From assembly GCA_902491215.1 (NCBI GenBank), contig CABUGV010000066.1:1-6510 (forward strand): DNA of 6,510 bases, written 5' to 3'. Under the pieces are notes generated by a model that was not told where the DNA came from, did no database searches, and was given only the letters and a program-made list of their open reading frames with translations. Within the stretch, counting starts at the first letter, position 1, and each line of letters opens with the position of its first letter. A program made the position numbers and the translations under genes. Of this stretch, positions 1 through 5,325 are shown piece by piece. This stretch comes from 43-108 sp001915545 (GTDB lineage: Bacteria; Bacteroidota; Bacteroidia; Bacteroidales; Bacteroidaceae).

Positions 1-115
1 AATCGCCAGGATAAGGAAGAAAATCAACGCCAGACCGAGGGAAAAACTCAATTTCTTGACACCGGCTGAGGTCTTTTTCAAAAAGATTTCGTAATGTTGC
101 ACTTGCTGGTTGACT
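1..115 (+). mobile_element. Right end of an IS30-family insertion sequence (boundary approximate)
   Basis: The transposase tail stops at 94 and is followed by TGTTGCACTTGCTGGTTGAC (95-114), which sits where the right terminal inverted repeat of an IS30-family element is expected. The left repeat and any target duplication are outside the window, so the exact boundary is inferred. A palindrome begins directly afterwards at 116. Confidence 0.45.
2..94 (+). CDS. IS30-family transposase, C-terminal end (partial)
   Basis: The reading frame enters from the left edge and stops at TAA 92-94, leaving 30 residues. They contain INARPREKLNFLTPAEVF, which matches the conserved end of IS30/IS4351-type transposases (pattern N-x-RPR-x-x-L-x-F-x-TP-x-EVF). 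In the full protein this segment follows the DDE catalytic core that cuts and joins the element's ends. The catalytic residues lie outside the window, so whether the transposase is intact cannot be judged. An IS30 transposase normally stops close to the element's right end, so the boundary with chromosomal DNA should lie shortly after position 94. Identification rests on this short but characteristic tail. Confidence 0.82.
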   Translation: MARIRKKINARPREKLNFLTPAEVFFKKIS

Positions 116-146
116 CTGCCAAATGAAAAAATGCACTTTTTGGCAG
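116..146. repeat. Inverted repeat beside the IS30 end
   Basis: CTGCCAAA (116-123) is the exact reverse complement of TTTGGCAG (139-146), separated by 15 A/T-rich bases. A run of nine A residues follows (147-155). Neither strand has a T-run after the hairpin, so it is a poor intrinsic terminator. It could be an operator for the promoter starting about 20 bp downstream, or a palindromic insertion target, which IS30-family elements are known to favour. Confidence 0.5.
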
Positions 147-164
147 AAAAAAAAACAAAATATC

Positions 165-196
165 TTGTGATGGAATAAATAAAAAATGTACTTTTG
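165..196 (+). promoter_or_regulatory. Bacteroidetes-type promoter of the orphan RNA unit
   Basis: The -7 box TACTTTTG (189-196) fits TAnnTTTG exactly. A TTG at 165-167 lies 21 nt upstream in the -33 position. If the final G of the box is at -4, transcription starts at C200, the first base of a perfect hairpin. The layout closely resembles the tRNA-Lys promoter at 5053-5083. Confidence 0.68.
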
Positions 197-199
197 TAA

Positions 200-484
200 C
201 CGTTAGCGAAACGGGATGGATTTTGCATTCCTGCCGACGCTTAAACAATAGATATGTGAGCCGTATTTATATTATACGATATAACTATAATAGAATAGTT
301 CTTCGTAAATATTTAGAAATATAATTTTCATGGGACGCGCTCATTGTTGCAACTTGCTGTTTTTATAATCTTTTTAGTTGTGCAATGAGATTATGTCGTG
401 AGACATGGGTCCAACCCCCAAATGTAATTATTAAAATTCACCCTGCTGTTCTTGCGTCGTGACGACGCGAGGACAGTTTTTTTT
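200..484 (+). ncRNA. Candidate structured small RNA, or attenuated leader, of unknown family
   Basis: This stretch runs from a predicted start (C200) to a strong intrinsic terminator and has no convincing gene. Visible hairpins are: CCGTT/AACGG (200-204 with 210-214) at the 5' end; CGTAT/ATACG (262-266 with 274-278); AACTAT/ATAGTT (283-288 with 295-300); CTCATTG/CAATGAG (340-346 with 383-389), extended by CAACT/AGTTG (350-354 with 376-380); and ATGTC-GTGA-GACAT (393-406), with a GNRA tetraloop. GGAC/GTCC (333-336 with 409-412) could close the last two into a three-way junction. I do not recognise tmRNA, RNase P, SRP or 6S RNA hallmarks. Only very short frames occur, such as 11 codons at 216-251 and 26 codons at 385-465. 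It may act as a free small RNA of about 285 nt, or as a terminated leader of the acetyltransferase gene at 566. Confidence 0.5.
446..484 (+). terminator. Strong intrinsic terminator
   Basis: Arms 446-459 and 463-476 pair over 14 bp, with two G-T wobbles and a TGA loop (460-462). Eight T residues follow (477-484). This ends the unit that starts near 200 and separates it from the acetyltransferase gene. Confidence 0.88.
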
Positions 485-491
485 ATAAGCA

Positions 492-523
492 TTTCGTGTG
501 ATTTTAGTTTTGAACTATATTTG
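492..523 (+). promoter_or_regulatory. Probable promoter of the GNAT gene
   Basis: TATATTTG (516-523) fits TAnnTTTG. A weak -33-like TTTC lies at 492-495, 20 nt upstream. The predicted start near 527 gives a leader of about 39 nt before ATG 566. The -7 box is good but the -33 box is poor. Confidence 0.4.
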
Positions 524-565
524 TATTATTTGCGATAGTGCATAAACCTTTTAATCTTTAATTTT

Positions 566-1111
566 ATGAATGAACATTTTGATGATTTGAAATTCCACAG
601 ACTATTGTCTTCAGAGGATGCCTTGTTTGGACAGTTCTCTGAGCTTTTTCAGTCTTCTTTTCCTGTAAATGAGAGGCGTCCGTTGGAATCTCTTAAAAAG
701 ATCATTAGTGATGAATCTGATGTTTACTGCGATGCAGTACTTAGAAATAATGTTTATGTAGGTTTGTTGGTGTATTGGGATTTTGCTGATTTTGTGTATG
801 TAGAGTATTTGGCAGTTGATCCTGATATTCGTGGAGGTGGAATAGGAGCGCGTATATTGTCGCAATTGAGGGATGGTGTGCGTAAGCCTGTTGTGCTTGA
901 AGTGGAACCTCCGTTGAATGAACTTGCAAAAAGAAGAATCGGGTTCTATGAGAGAAACGGTTTTGTTCTTTTGGATAATGAATATTTTCAGCCATCGTAT
1001 GGGCTGGTGCCGGGATTGGAACTTAAACTTATGTCTTCCGGTAATTTGGCATTGGATATCTCAGAAGTGATAGATATAATTCATCGTAGGGTTTACGGTG
1101 TGAAGAAGTGA
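566..1111 (+). CDS. GNAT-family N-acetyltransferase
   Basis: This 181-residue protein is the length of a single GNAT domain, which transfers an acetyl group from acetyl-CoA to an amine; the acceptor here is unknown. The conserved motif A strand and loop is VEYLAVDP (79-86) followed by RGGGIG (89-94), matching the R-x-x-G-x-G/A pyrophosphate-binding loop. A second strand, VLEVEPP (110-116), and the RIGFYERNGF segment (124-133) match the later GNAT strand-helix region with its conserved Tyr. There is no signal peptide or membrane segment, so it is probably cytoplasmic. No Shine-Dalgarno site is seen before ATG 566, which is common in Bacteroidetes. It lies alone between two terminators. Attenuated expression through the upstream terminator at 446-484 is possible. 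The family is well supported; the substrate is not. Confidence 0.85.
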   Translation: MNEHFDDLKFHRLLSSEDALFGQFSELFQSSFPVNERRPLESLKKIISDESDVYCDAVLRNNVYVGLLVYWDFADFVYVEYLAVDPDIRGGGIGARILSQLRDGVRKPVVLEVEPPLNELAKRRIGFYERNGFVLLDNEYFQPSYGLVPGLELKLMSSGNLALDISEVIDIIHRRVYGVKK

Positions 1112-1127
1112 CTTCAGATTGCATAAA

Positions 1128-1176
1128 AAAAGAACTGCACTCGCGATTCTATTCGAATGTCGGGTGCAGTTCTTTT
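1128..1176. terminator. Bidirectional intrinsic terminator between convergent genes
   Basis: AAAAGAACTGCAC (1128-1140) pairs perfectly with GTGCAGTTCTTTT (1164-1176). The arms carry an A-run on the left and a T-run on the right, so the hairpin has U-rich tails on both strands. It lies 16 bp after the acetyltransferase stop and 3 bp after the end of the leftward gene, serving both. Confidence 0.9.
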
Positions 1177-1179
1177 ATA

Positions 1180-1902
1180 TTATTTCTTGTTGTCTTTTGA
1201 AAAATCCTTGCTGAAAGTGTTCCATACTTTCATGACAGAACTCTTGTTCCTAAGCAAAATCTCTGCTGATCGTGTGAAGGACAAGTATTGTTTACGTTTT
1301 TCTTTGTTGAGGTGGTTCAATATGTTCCTTTCTGTGACCTCAAACAAGTCGTCTCCTTTTATGAAATAAAAGACGTTCTTTGTAGGAACAGGATCTTTCT
1401 CCGGAGATGGGTTGTAGGAACCTATCATGTCGATAGATATGCTGTTGAACAGACCTCCTCCGTCAAGTGTGAAGTCGGACATATTTCTTATATCATTTTT
1501 ATTTCTGTCCAATTCTTCCTCGTTGACGGTCAGAACATGTATGACTTTTCCGACCTCGTCCTCATGGATTATCTTTCCGAACATTCCGTTGACCGGAATA
1601 AATGTGGCGTCCTTGAACTCGATTCTCAATACCGTGCCCGGATAAGCCTCCATCATTGTGTCGTTCTGAACATACCATAGTCTCTGTGAGCCTATATGAA
1701 TGTTGCAAGGAACTATTGTCTTCTTTATGTTGAGGAGGCCTGTATATACGGTTGCCGGCATGAATCGCTTGTTGACAAACGGCCATTCACCTGTTGGTCT
1801 CCATGGTTCTTGAGATTCATTGTCTTGCGCATGCACTTGTATGCCGGTGCATGAAAGCGCAAATGCCATGATGGCTGCTAATATAAGTCTGCCTCCTTTC
1901 AT
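1180..1902 (-). CDS. Secreted protein of unknown function
   Basis: The 240-residue product begins with MKGGRL and a hydrophobic stretch (about 6-20), followed by VHAQD (23-27), so a signal peptidase I site near 25-26 is likely. A Cys at 18 in FALSC is a poor lipobox, because the -3 and -2 positions do not fit well. The mature part has no membrane helix and looks like a mixed beta fold (ATVYTGLLN at 50-58, QRLWYVQNDTMMEA at 73-86, LRIEFKDATFIP further on), with a basic C-terminus. DTM at 81-83 fits the Bacteroidetes O-glycosylation motif D-S/T-hydrophobic. I recognise no named domain. The start is well set: AAGGAG lies 9 nt upstream, in the 20-bp gap after the lipoprotein gene, so the two are probably co-transcribed and work in the same envelope compartment. 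Confidence 0.8.
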   Translation of the reverse strand: MKGGRLILAAIMAFALSCTGIQVHAQDNESQEPWRPTGEWPFVNKRFMPATVYTGLLNIKKTIVPCNIHIGSQRLWYVQNDTMMEAYPGTVLRIEFKDATFIPVNGMFGKIIHEDEVGKVIHVLTVNEEELDRNKNDIRNMSDFTLDGGGLFNSISIDMIGSYNPSPEKDPVPTKNVFYFIKGDDLFEVTERNILNHLNKEKRKQYLSFTRSAEILLRNKSSVMKVWNTFSKDFSKDNKK

Positions 1903-1911
1903 ATAAGTGAT

Positions 1912-1917
1912 CTCCTT
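1912..1917 (-). promoter_or_regulatory. Strong Shine-Dalgarno site (AAGGAG)
   Basis: On the minus strand AAGGAG lies 9 nt before ATG 1902 and just after the lipoprotein stop at 1923-1925. Such a strong site is unusual beside the other starts in this window. It fixes the start of the secreted protein and suggests translation within a polycistronic mRNA. Confidence 0.65.
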
Positions 1918-1922
1918 ATTAA

Positions 1923-2774
1923 TTATCTAACCTTTATTACGAGATATTTCGAGATGCTCCAGAATTTTGTCGGATTTGTGATTCTGAGCGTATATTCTCC
2001 TTTGGCATCTTTCAAGAGGGAGTATGTGCCTGACGGATGCGCTGTCATGAGCTTTGCCGACTTTGAACCTAATGGAATTACTGTTGTCTTTCTGATGTCT
2101 ATCTTTGTAAAGTAGTCCTTGTCGAAATCGTTAGTTGTCAAAGCTTTGCCTCCGACGAGTATGCGGCGTTCCTTAAGCTCGCTGTTTGTACCGAATACAT
2201 ACCATGCGGTGTTCAGCTGTTCGCCCTGAGTTTTGGCGATACGTGCATTCATATCGCTTTCTTCCTTGATCTTTGTGTTTTCGCTTGTCAGGTTTGTGAC
2301 AGAGTCGCCAAGCTGCGCAATCTGTATGTCTTTTGCAGAAAGCTGGGCTCTGAGATCTTCAATCTCCTTGTTTTTCTCGTTGAGCTGTGCCGTAAGGCTG
2401 TTCACTGCATCTTTGAATTTTGCAGCATTGATTGAGCTGTTTTTCAGCTTCTTCTGCAGTTCTTCAATGAGTTTCTGGTTTTCAGCCATTGTTTCTTCTA
2501 TGAACTGCATGTTTTCCTGTATGTTCTGTACGGTGCTGTTGTTTTCAGCATTCTCGCTGAGCATGTTCACTCTTCCCTGAGCTTCGTTGATGCGGTTGAA
2601 ACCTTCCTGTATTTCATTGAATGTTCCCATCAAGTCGTTCAGTTCGTTGTCCTTCTGGTTGATTACAGTCTGGAGCGAGTCTGTTTCTTTCTCTGCGGTG
2701 TTGTTCTGATTCCCGTTTTGTGTGCAGGAGGCCATTACGGCTATTCCGGCAACCAGCAAAAAGATTTTCTTCAT
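1923..2774 (-). CDS. Coiled-coil surface lipoprotein
   Basis: The 283-residue product starts MKKIFLLVAGIAVMASC, a lipoprotein signal with lipobox V-M-A-S-C and lipidated Cys17. An N/Q/T-rich linker (18-31) is followed by a long heptad-like coiled coil (about 32-187) rich in E, K, N, Q and L. A globular C-terminal domain (about 188-283) contains AWYVFGTNSELKE, DFDKDYFTKID and ending FWSISKYLVIKVR. Two O-glycosylation motifs, DSL (32-34) and DSV (157-159), suggest export and glycosylation. It is probably anchored in the outer membrane with the coiled coil as a spacer. The architecture resembles the Bacteroidales lipoproteins called Cbp1-type collagen-binding adhesins, but that is recollection of overall form and does not prove binding. 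A short AAAGGA site precedes ATG 2774. It is upstream of and probably in an operon with the 240-residue secreted protein. Confidence 0.85.
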   Translation of the reverse strand: MKKIFLLVAGIAVMASCTQNGNQNNTAEKETDSLQTVINQKDNELNDLMGTFNEIQEGFNRINEAQGRVNMLSENAENNSTVQNIQENMQFIEETMAENQKLIEELQKKLKNSSINAAKFKDAVNSLTAQLNEKNKEIEDLRAQLSAKDIQIAQLGDSVTNLTSENTKIKEESDMNARIAKTQGEQLNTAWYVFGTNSELKERRILVGGKALTTNDFDKDYFTKIDIRKTTVIPLGSKSAKLMTAHPSGTYSLLKDAKGEYTLRITNPTKFWSISKYLVIKVR

Positions 2775-2866
2775 ACTATCCTTTCTTTTAATTGTTTCTT
2801 TATTTTCTTGTTTGTCAAAATGCTATGTATTGTGAAGTATTTCAGACACCTTTTTCTAATAGGGTG

Positions 2867-3622
2867 TTATTCTGTGTCTTCCTCTTCGTCTTCAATATCT
2901 TGCTTTTTGTATTTGTTTTTCGAAGCGTTGCGGACTTTCACGTTTTTTTCATCGTCGGCACCAGCGAGTATTATAACTATTTCACCTCTTGGCTCAACGG
3001 CTTCAAAATGCGCTATGACTTCATCGAGCGTTCCTCTTGTGCAGTCTTCATGTATTTTAGATATTTCTCTGCATACGCACACTTGTCTGTCGCCTCCAAA
3101 AAACTCCTTGAACTGCAGAAGTGTCTTAACAAGTCTGTATGGCGATTCGTAGAAAATCATAGTTCTCGATTCGTCCTTCAGCGATTCAAGACGACTTTGA
3201 CGTCCTTTCTTTTGTGGAAGAAATCCTTCGAAACAGAATTTTTCATTTGGAAGTCCTGATGACACAAGGGCAGGCACAAAGGCTGTTGCTCCTGGCAGAC
3301 ACTGCACCTCTATGCCGTTGCGTACACATTCGCGTACAAGAAGAAAGCCTGGGTCTGAGATTCCAGGTGTACCGGCATCGGAGATGAGCGCAATTGTCAT
3401 GCCTGCGTTAAGCTTGTCTATGATAGGTGATAATGTCTTGTGCTCGTTGAATTTATGATGCGAGAGCATCTCGTTCTTGATGTCGTAGTGGTTGAGCAGC
3501 ACGCTCGATGTCCGCGTGTCTTCCGCAAGTATTAGGTCTGCTTCTTTCAGAATTCTGATAGCCCGCAGTGTGATGTCTTCAAGATTGCCTACAGGGGTAG
3601 GCACAACGTACAGCTTTCCCAT
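2867..3622 (-). CDS. rsmI: 16S rRNA (cytidine1402-2'-O)-methyltransferase RsmI
   Basis: The 251-residue protein carries the RsmI signature in order: VPTPVGNLEDIT (7-18), AEDTR (33-37), SDAGTPGISDPG (81-92), PGATAFVPAL (110-119), FEGFLP (131-136) and FYESPYR (157-163), ending in a GEIVIIL strand near 212-218. This tetrapyrrole-methylase-fold enzyme uses S-adenosylmethionine to 2'-O-methylate C1402 of 16S rRNA in the ribosomal decoding centre. The methylase domain is complete. After about residue 222 comes a charged tail, basic then very acidic (QDIEDEEEDTE), so the C-terminal domain of the longer E. coli protein is absent. The gene is first in the leftward cluster, 92 bp before the lipoprotein gene, and diverges from the AI-2E transporter gene. 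A TACATTTG promoter box lies about 30 bp upstream. Confidence 0.96.
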   Translation of the reverse strand: MGKLYVVPTPVGNLEDITLRAIRILKEADLILAEDTRTSSVLLNHYDIKNEMLSHHKFNEHKTLSPIIDKLNAGMTIALISDAGTPGISDPGFLLVRECVRNGIEVQCLPGATAFVPALVSSGLPNEKFCFEGFLPQKKGRQSRLESLKDESRTMIFYESPYRLVKTLLQFKEFFGGDRQVCVCREISKIHEDCTRGTLDEVIAHFEAVEPRGEIVIILAGADDEKNVKVRNASKNKYKKQDIEDEEEDTE

Positions 3623-3651
3623 TTCTACAGAATATTTCGTGTAATATATCG

Positions 3652-3685
3652 CAAATGTAGAAAATAAATGTAATCTTGAATCAAA
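3652..3685 (-). promoter_or_regulatory. Promoter of rsmI
   Basis: On the minus strand TACATTTG (3659 to 3652) matches TAnnTTTG, and TTTG (3685 to 3682) lies 22 nt upstream, a slightly long spacing. The predicted start near 3648 gives a 5' leader of about 26 nt. Confidence 0.5.
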
Positions 3686-3731
3686 TGCATGGCATTTTTT
3701 GTATAAAACGAATATTTATTAAGCTTAAAAA

Positions 3732-3761
3732 TTGTATTTCCATAAATAAGAATTATTTTCG
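3732..3761 (+). promoter_or_regulatory. Possible promoter of the AI-2E transporter gene
   Basis: TTG at 3732-3734 and TATTTTCG at 3754-3761 have the expected 19-nt spacing. The -7 box has one mismatch to TAnnTTTG. If used, transcription starts near 3765, downstream of the in-frame GTG at 3761, which supports ATG 3815 as the real start. Confidence 0.4.
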
Positions 3762-3814
3762 TGTATCAGCACAGTTGTAGTGCAAGTAATAAACTTTTAT
3801 ATTTTATCATTAGT

Positions 3815-5044
3815 ATGTCGTTCAAGGATAAAATTACATTCGACAAGTTTATTCGCGGTCTTGTCGTAATCATTGGATTCGTATTGCTCTATCTTCTTTT
3901 GAGGAGGCTCAGCGGTGTGTTGATTCCATTTTTTGTTGCATGGATAGTGGCATATATGCTCTATCCGATAGTATGTTTTTTTCAATATAAGTGCCGTCTG
4001 CGTTCGCGTACTGCAAGTATATTGCTTACATTTCTGCTCATTATTTTGGCAATAGGTGCTTTCTGCCAGTTGATACTTCCGCCTGTTTTCGATGAAGTGG
4101 TAAGATTGAAGGATATTGTGGTCAGCTATGTGTCATCTTCGAGCAACGGGCGCATACTTCCGGCCGAAGTCGAGGACTTTTTAAAGAAAAATGTAGACGT
4201 AAAGGAACTGACTGGTAGTTTCACGTTCAAGGATGTCACTGATTTTGTAGACGAGCGTCTGCCTCAGGTTGTTAATCTGATATATGGTTCGGTTGATGTG
4301 CTTATAGGCATTGTGTCATCTTTCATAGCCATAATATATATGTTCTTCATCCTCTTGGACTATGAACAGCTCAATCGTGGATTGATGATGATATTCCCTA
4401 GGCGTTATCGTCCGTTTGTCAGAGGTCTGCTCACAGACGTTAAGGTCGGCATGAATGGATATTTCCGTGGACAGTCGCTGATTTCATTTTTCGTCGGAGT
4501 ACTTTTCGCCATCGGGTTTGTCATCATCGATTTCCCGTTGGCCATACCGTTGGGTCTGTTCATAGGCATTCTCAGTCTGGTTCCTTATATGCATGGCTTT
4601 GGACTTGTACCGACTGTGGTGCTGGCAATACTTAAAGCGCATGATACGGGTGAAAGCTTCTGGCTGATACTTTTCGCTGCAATAATGGTCTTCATCGTTG
4701 TGCAGACTATACAGGATTGGATTCTCACACCGCGAATTATGGGGCATGTCACCGGACTCAACCCTGCAATGGTTTTCTTGTCCTTATCTGTGTGGGGCAG
4801 TCTTTTGGGCATAATCGGTCTTATAATAGCTCTTCCTCTGTCCACTTTGATCATTTCATACTACAGACGCTACGTCGTCAATGATGATATTGATGATGAA
4901 TGCGAAAATCCTAAGCGGAAAAAGAAAGTAAAACAGGCTGCGGATAATGCTGAATTTCCAGCCGAAAGTATGGCCGAAACCCTGCCTGAAGGCACTCCAG
5001 ATGCAAATTCTGCATTAAAAGAAGCTGAAAATGAAAAAAAATAG
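3815..5044 (+). CDS. AI-2E family (PerM/TqsA-like) membrane transporter
   Basis: Starting at ATG 3815 the product is 409 residues, beginning MSFKDKITFDKF. The frame is open to a GTG at 3761, but that codon overlaps a candidate -7 box and would add an unusual Cys/Ser-rich lead. About eight hydrophobic segments are visible: three in the first 90 residues, a soluble loop (about 90-155), then further helices. The conserved family segment runs from QDWILTPRIMG through GLNPAMVFLSLSVWG to GIIGLIIALPL. A charged tail of about 50 residues (KRKKK, then acidic) follows the last helix and should be cytoplasmic. Members are inner-membrane proteins implicated in autoinducer-2 or ion export; the substrate of Bacteroidales members is not established, so transport of AI-2 is not claimed. 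It diverges from rsmI and precedes tRNA-Lys without an obvious terminator. Confidence 0.92.
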   Translation: MSFKDKITFDKFIRGLVVIIGFVLLYLLLRRLSGVLIPFFVAWIVAYMLYPIVCFFQYKCRLRSRTASILLTFLLIILAIGAFCQLILPPVFDEVVRLKDIVVSYVSSSSNGRILPAEVEDFLKKNVDVKELTGSFTFKDVTDFVDERLPQVVNLIYGSVDVLIGIVSSFIAIIYMFFILLDYEQLNRGLMMIFPRRYRPFVRGLLTDVKVGMNGYFRGQSLISFFVGVLFAIGFVIIDFPLAIPLGLFIGILSLVPYMHGFGLVPTVVLAILKAHDTGESFWLILFAAIMVFIVVQTIQDWILTPRIMGHVTGLNPAMVFLSLSVWGSLLGIIGLIIALPLSTLIISYYRRYVVNDDIDDECENPKRKKKVKQAADNAEFPAESMAETLPEGTPDANSALKEAENEKK

Positions 5045-5052
5045 CTGAAAAA

Positions 5053-5083
5053 TTTGTTGGATAATAAAAAGTATGTACCTTTG
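5053..5083 (+). promoter_or_regulatory. Promoter of tRNA-Lys
   Basis: TTTG at 5053-5056 and TACCTTTG at 5076-5083 match the Bacteroidetes -33/-7 consensus exactly, with a 19-nt spacer. The predicted start is C5087, the first base of a hairpin. Confidence 0.8.
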
Positions 5084-5086
5084 CAA

Positions 5087-5149
5087 CCGCTTAAGGAAAG
5101 CGGATGGTTAAAAACAGACGCGCTATTATCCTAAAGCTTTTAAAGGTTA
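5087..5149 (+). other. 5' leader of the tRNA-Lys transcript with terminal hairpin
   Basis: CCGCTT (5087-5092) pairs with AAGCGG (5098-5103) around a five-base loop, placing a 6-bp stem at the predicted 5' end. The rest of the 63-nt leader would be removed by RNase P at 5149/5150. The same arrangement, with different but paired bases, occurs at 200-214. Confidence 0.6.
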
Positions 5150-5222
5150 GATTCGCTAGCTCAGTAGGTAGAGCACAACACTTTTAATGTTGGGGTCTTG
5201 GGTTCGAACCCCAAGCGAATCA
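5150..5222 (+). tRNA. tRNA-Lys (anticodon TTT)
   Basis: A complete 73-nt cloverleaf is seen. The acceptor is GATTCGC (5150-5156) with GCGAATC (5215-5221). The D-stem is GCTC/GAGC (5159-5162, 5171-5174). The anticodon stem is CAACA/TGTTG, with loop CTTTTAA (5181-5187) and anticodon TTT (5183-5185). The T-arm is TTGGG-TTCGAAC-CCCAA (5198-5214), and the discriminator is A5222. CCA is not encoded. It reads AAA/AAG lysine codons. A recombinase remnant just downstream on the same strand suggests that its 3' end has served as an integration site. Confidence 0.97.
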
Positions 5223-5233
5223 CTTAAGGAAGA

Positions 5234-5269
5234 AGCGATTATCTTGATAAGATAGTCGCTTTTTTCTTT
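5234..5269 (+). terminator. Intrinsic terminator after tRNA-Lys
   Basis: AGCGATTATCTT (5234-5245) pairs with AAGATAGTCGCT (5249-5260) over 12 bp, with one G-T wobble and a three-base loop. It is followed by TTTTTCTTT. It ends the tRNA transcript 11 nt after the mature 3' end. Confidence 0.88.
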
Positions 5270-5293
5270 ATATATACTACGTTTTGCCACATT

Positions 5294-5315
5294 TGTGTAA
5301 ACCAGTGTGTAAACC
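5294..5315. repeat. 10-nt direct repeat upstream of the recombinase
   Basis: TGTGTAAACC occurs at 5294-5303 and again at 5306-5315, separated by AG, so the period is 12 bp and both copies lie on about the same helix face. It sits between the tRNA and the recombinase start, where arm-type binding sites for the integrase N-terminal domain would be expected. Confidence 0.6.
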
Positions 5316-5325
5316 GAAAAAACAA

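Noticed and set aside
1..228. Leftward open frame from an ATG at 228 to the window edge (76 codons), with a hydrophobic segment near its end
   Set aside because: It runs antisense through the IS30 transposase tail, a palindrome, an A-tract and the promoter at 165-196. Its composition is low-complexity. The forward transposase frame explains 2-94 much better.
330..368. 12-codon frame MGRAHCCNLLFL
   Set aside because: It is short, unsupported by a ribosome site, and falls within the predicted stem at 340-389.
407..420. GGGTCCAACCCCC as the T-arm of a tRNA or tmRNA
   Set aside because: The loop does not fit TTCRANY, no acceptor or anticodon partner is present, and the bases are better used in other pairings.
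385..465. 26-codon frame starting MRLCRETWVQPP
   Set aside because: It overlaps the RNA stems and runs into the terminator hairpin, with no ribosome-binding site and no recognisable similarity. It is probably a chance frame.
2846..2867. Hairpin ACACC/GGTGT after rsmI as a terminator
   Set aside because: The stem is only 5 bp with a 12-base loop and no T-run on the transcribed strand, so rsmI and the lipoprotein gene may share a transcript.
3761..3814. Upstream GTG start for the AI-2E transporter adding 18 residues
   Set aside because: The GTG overlaps a candidate -7 box, and the extra residues are unlike a family N-terminus. ATG 3815 fits better.
5090..5231. CTTAAGGAA at 5090-5098 and 5223-5231 as attachment-site repeats flanking the tRNA
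   Set aside because: The match is only 9 nt, and the first copy is part of the 5' hairpin of the tRNA transcript. An integrase att core would be expected to overlap the tRNA 3' end.
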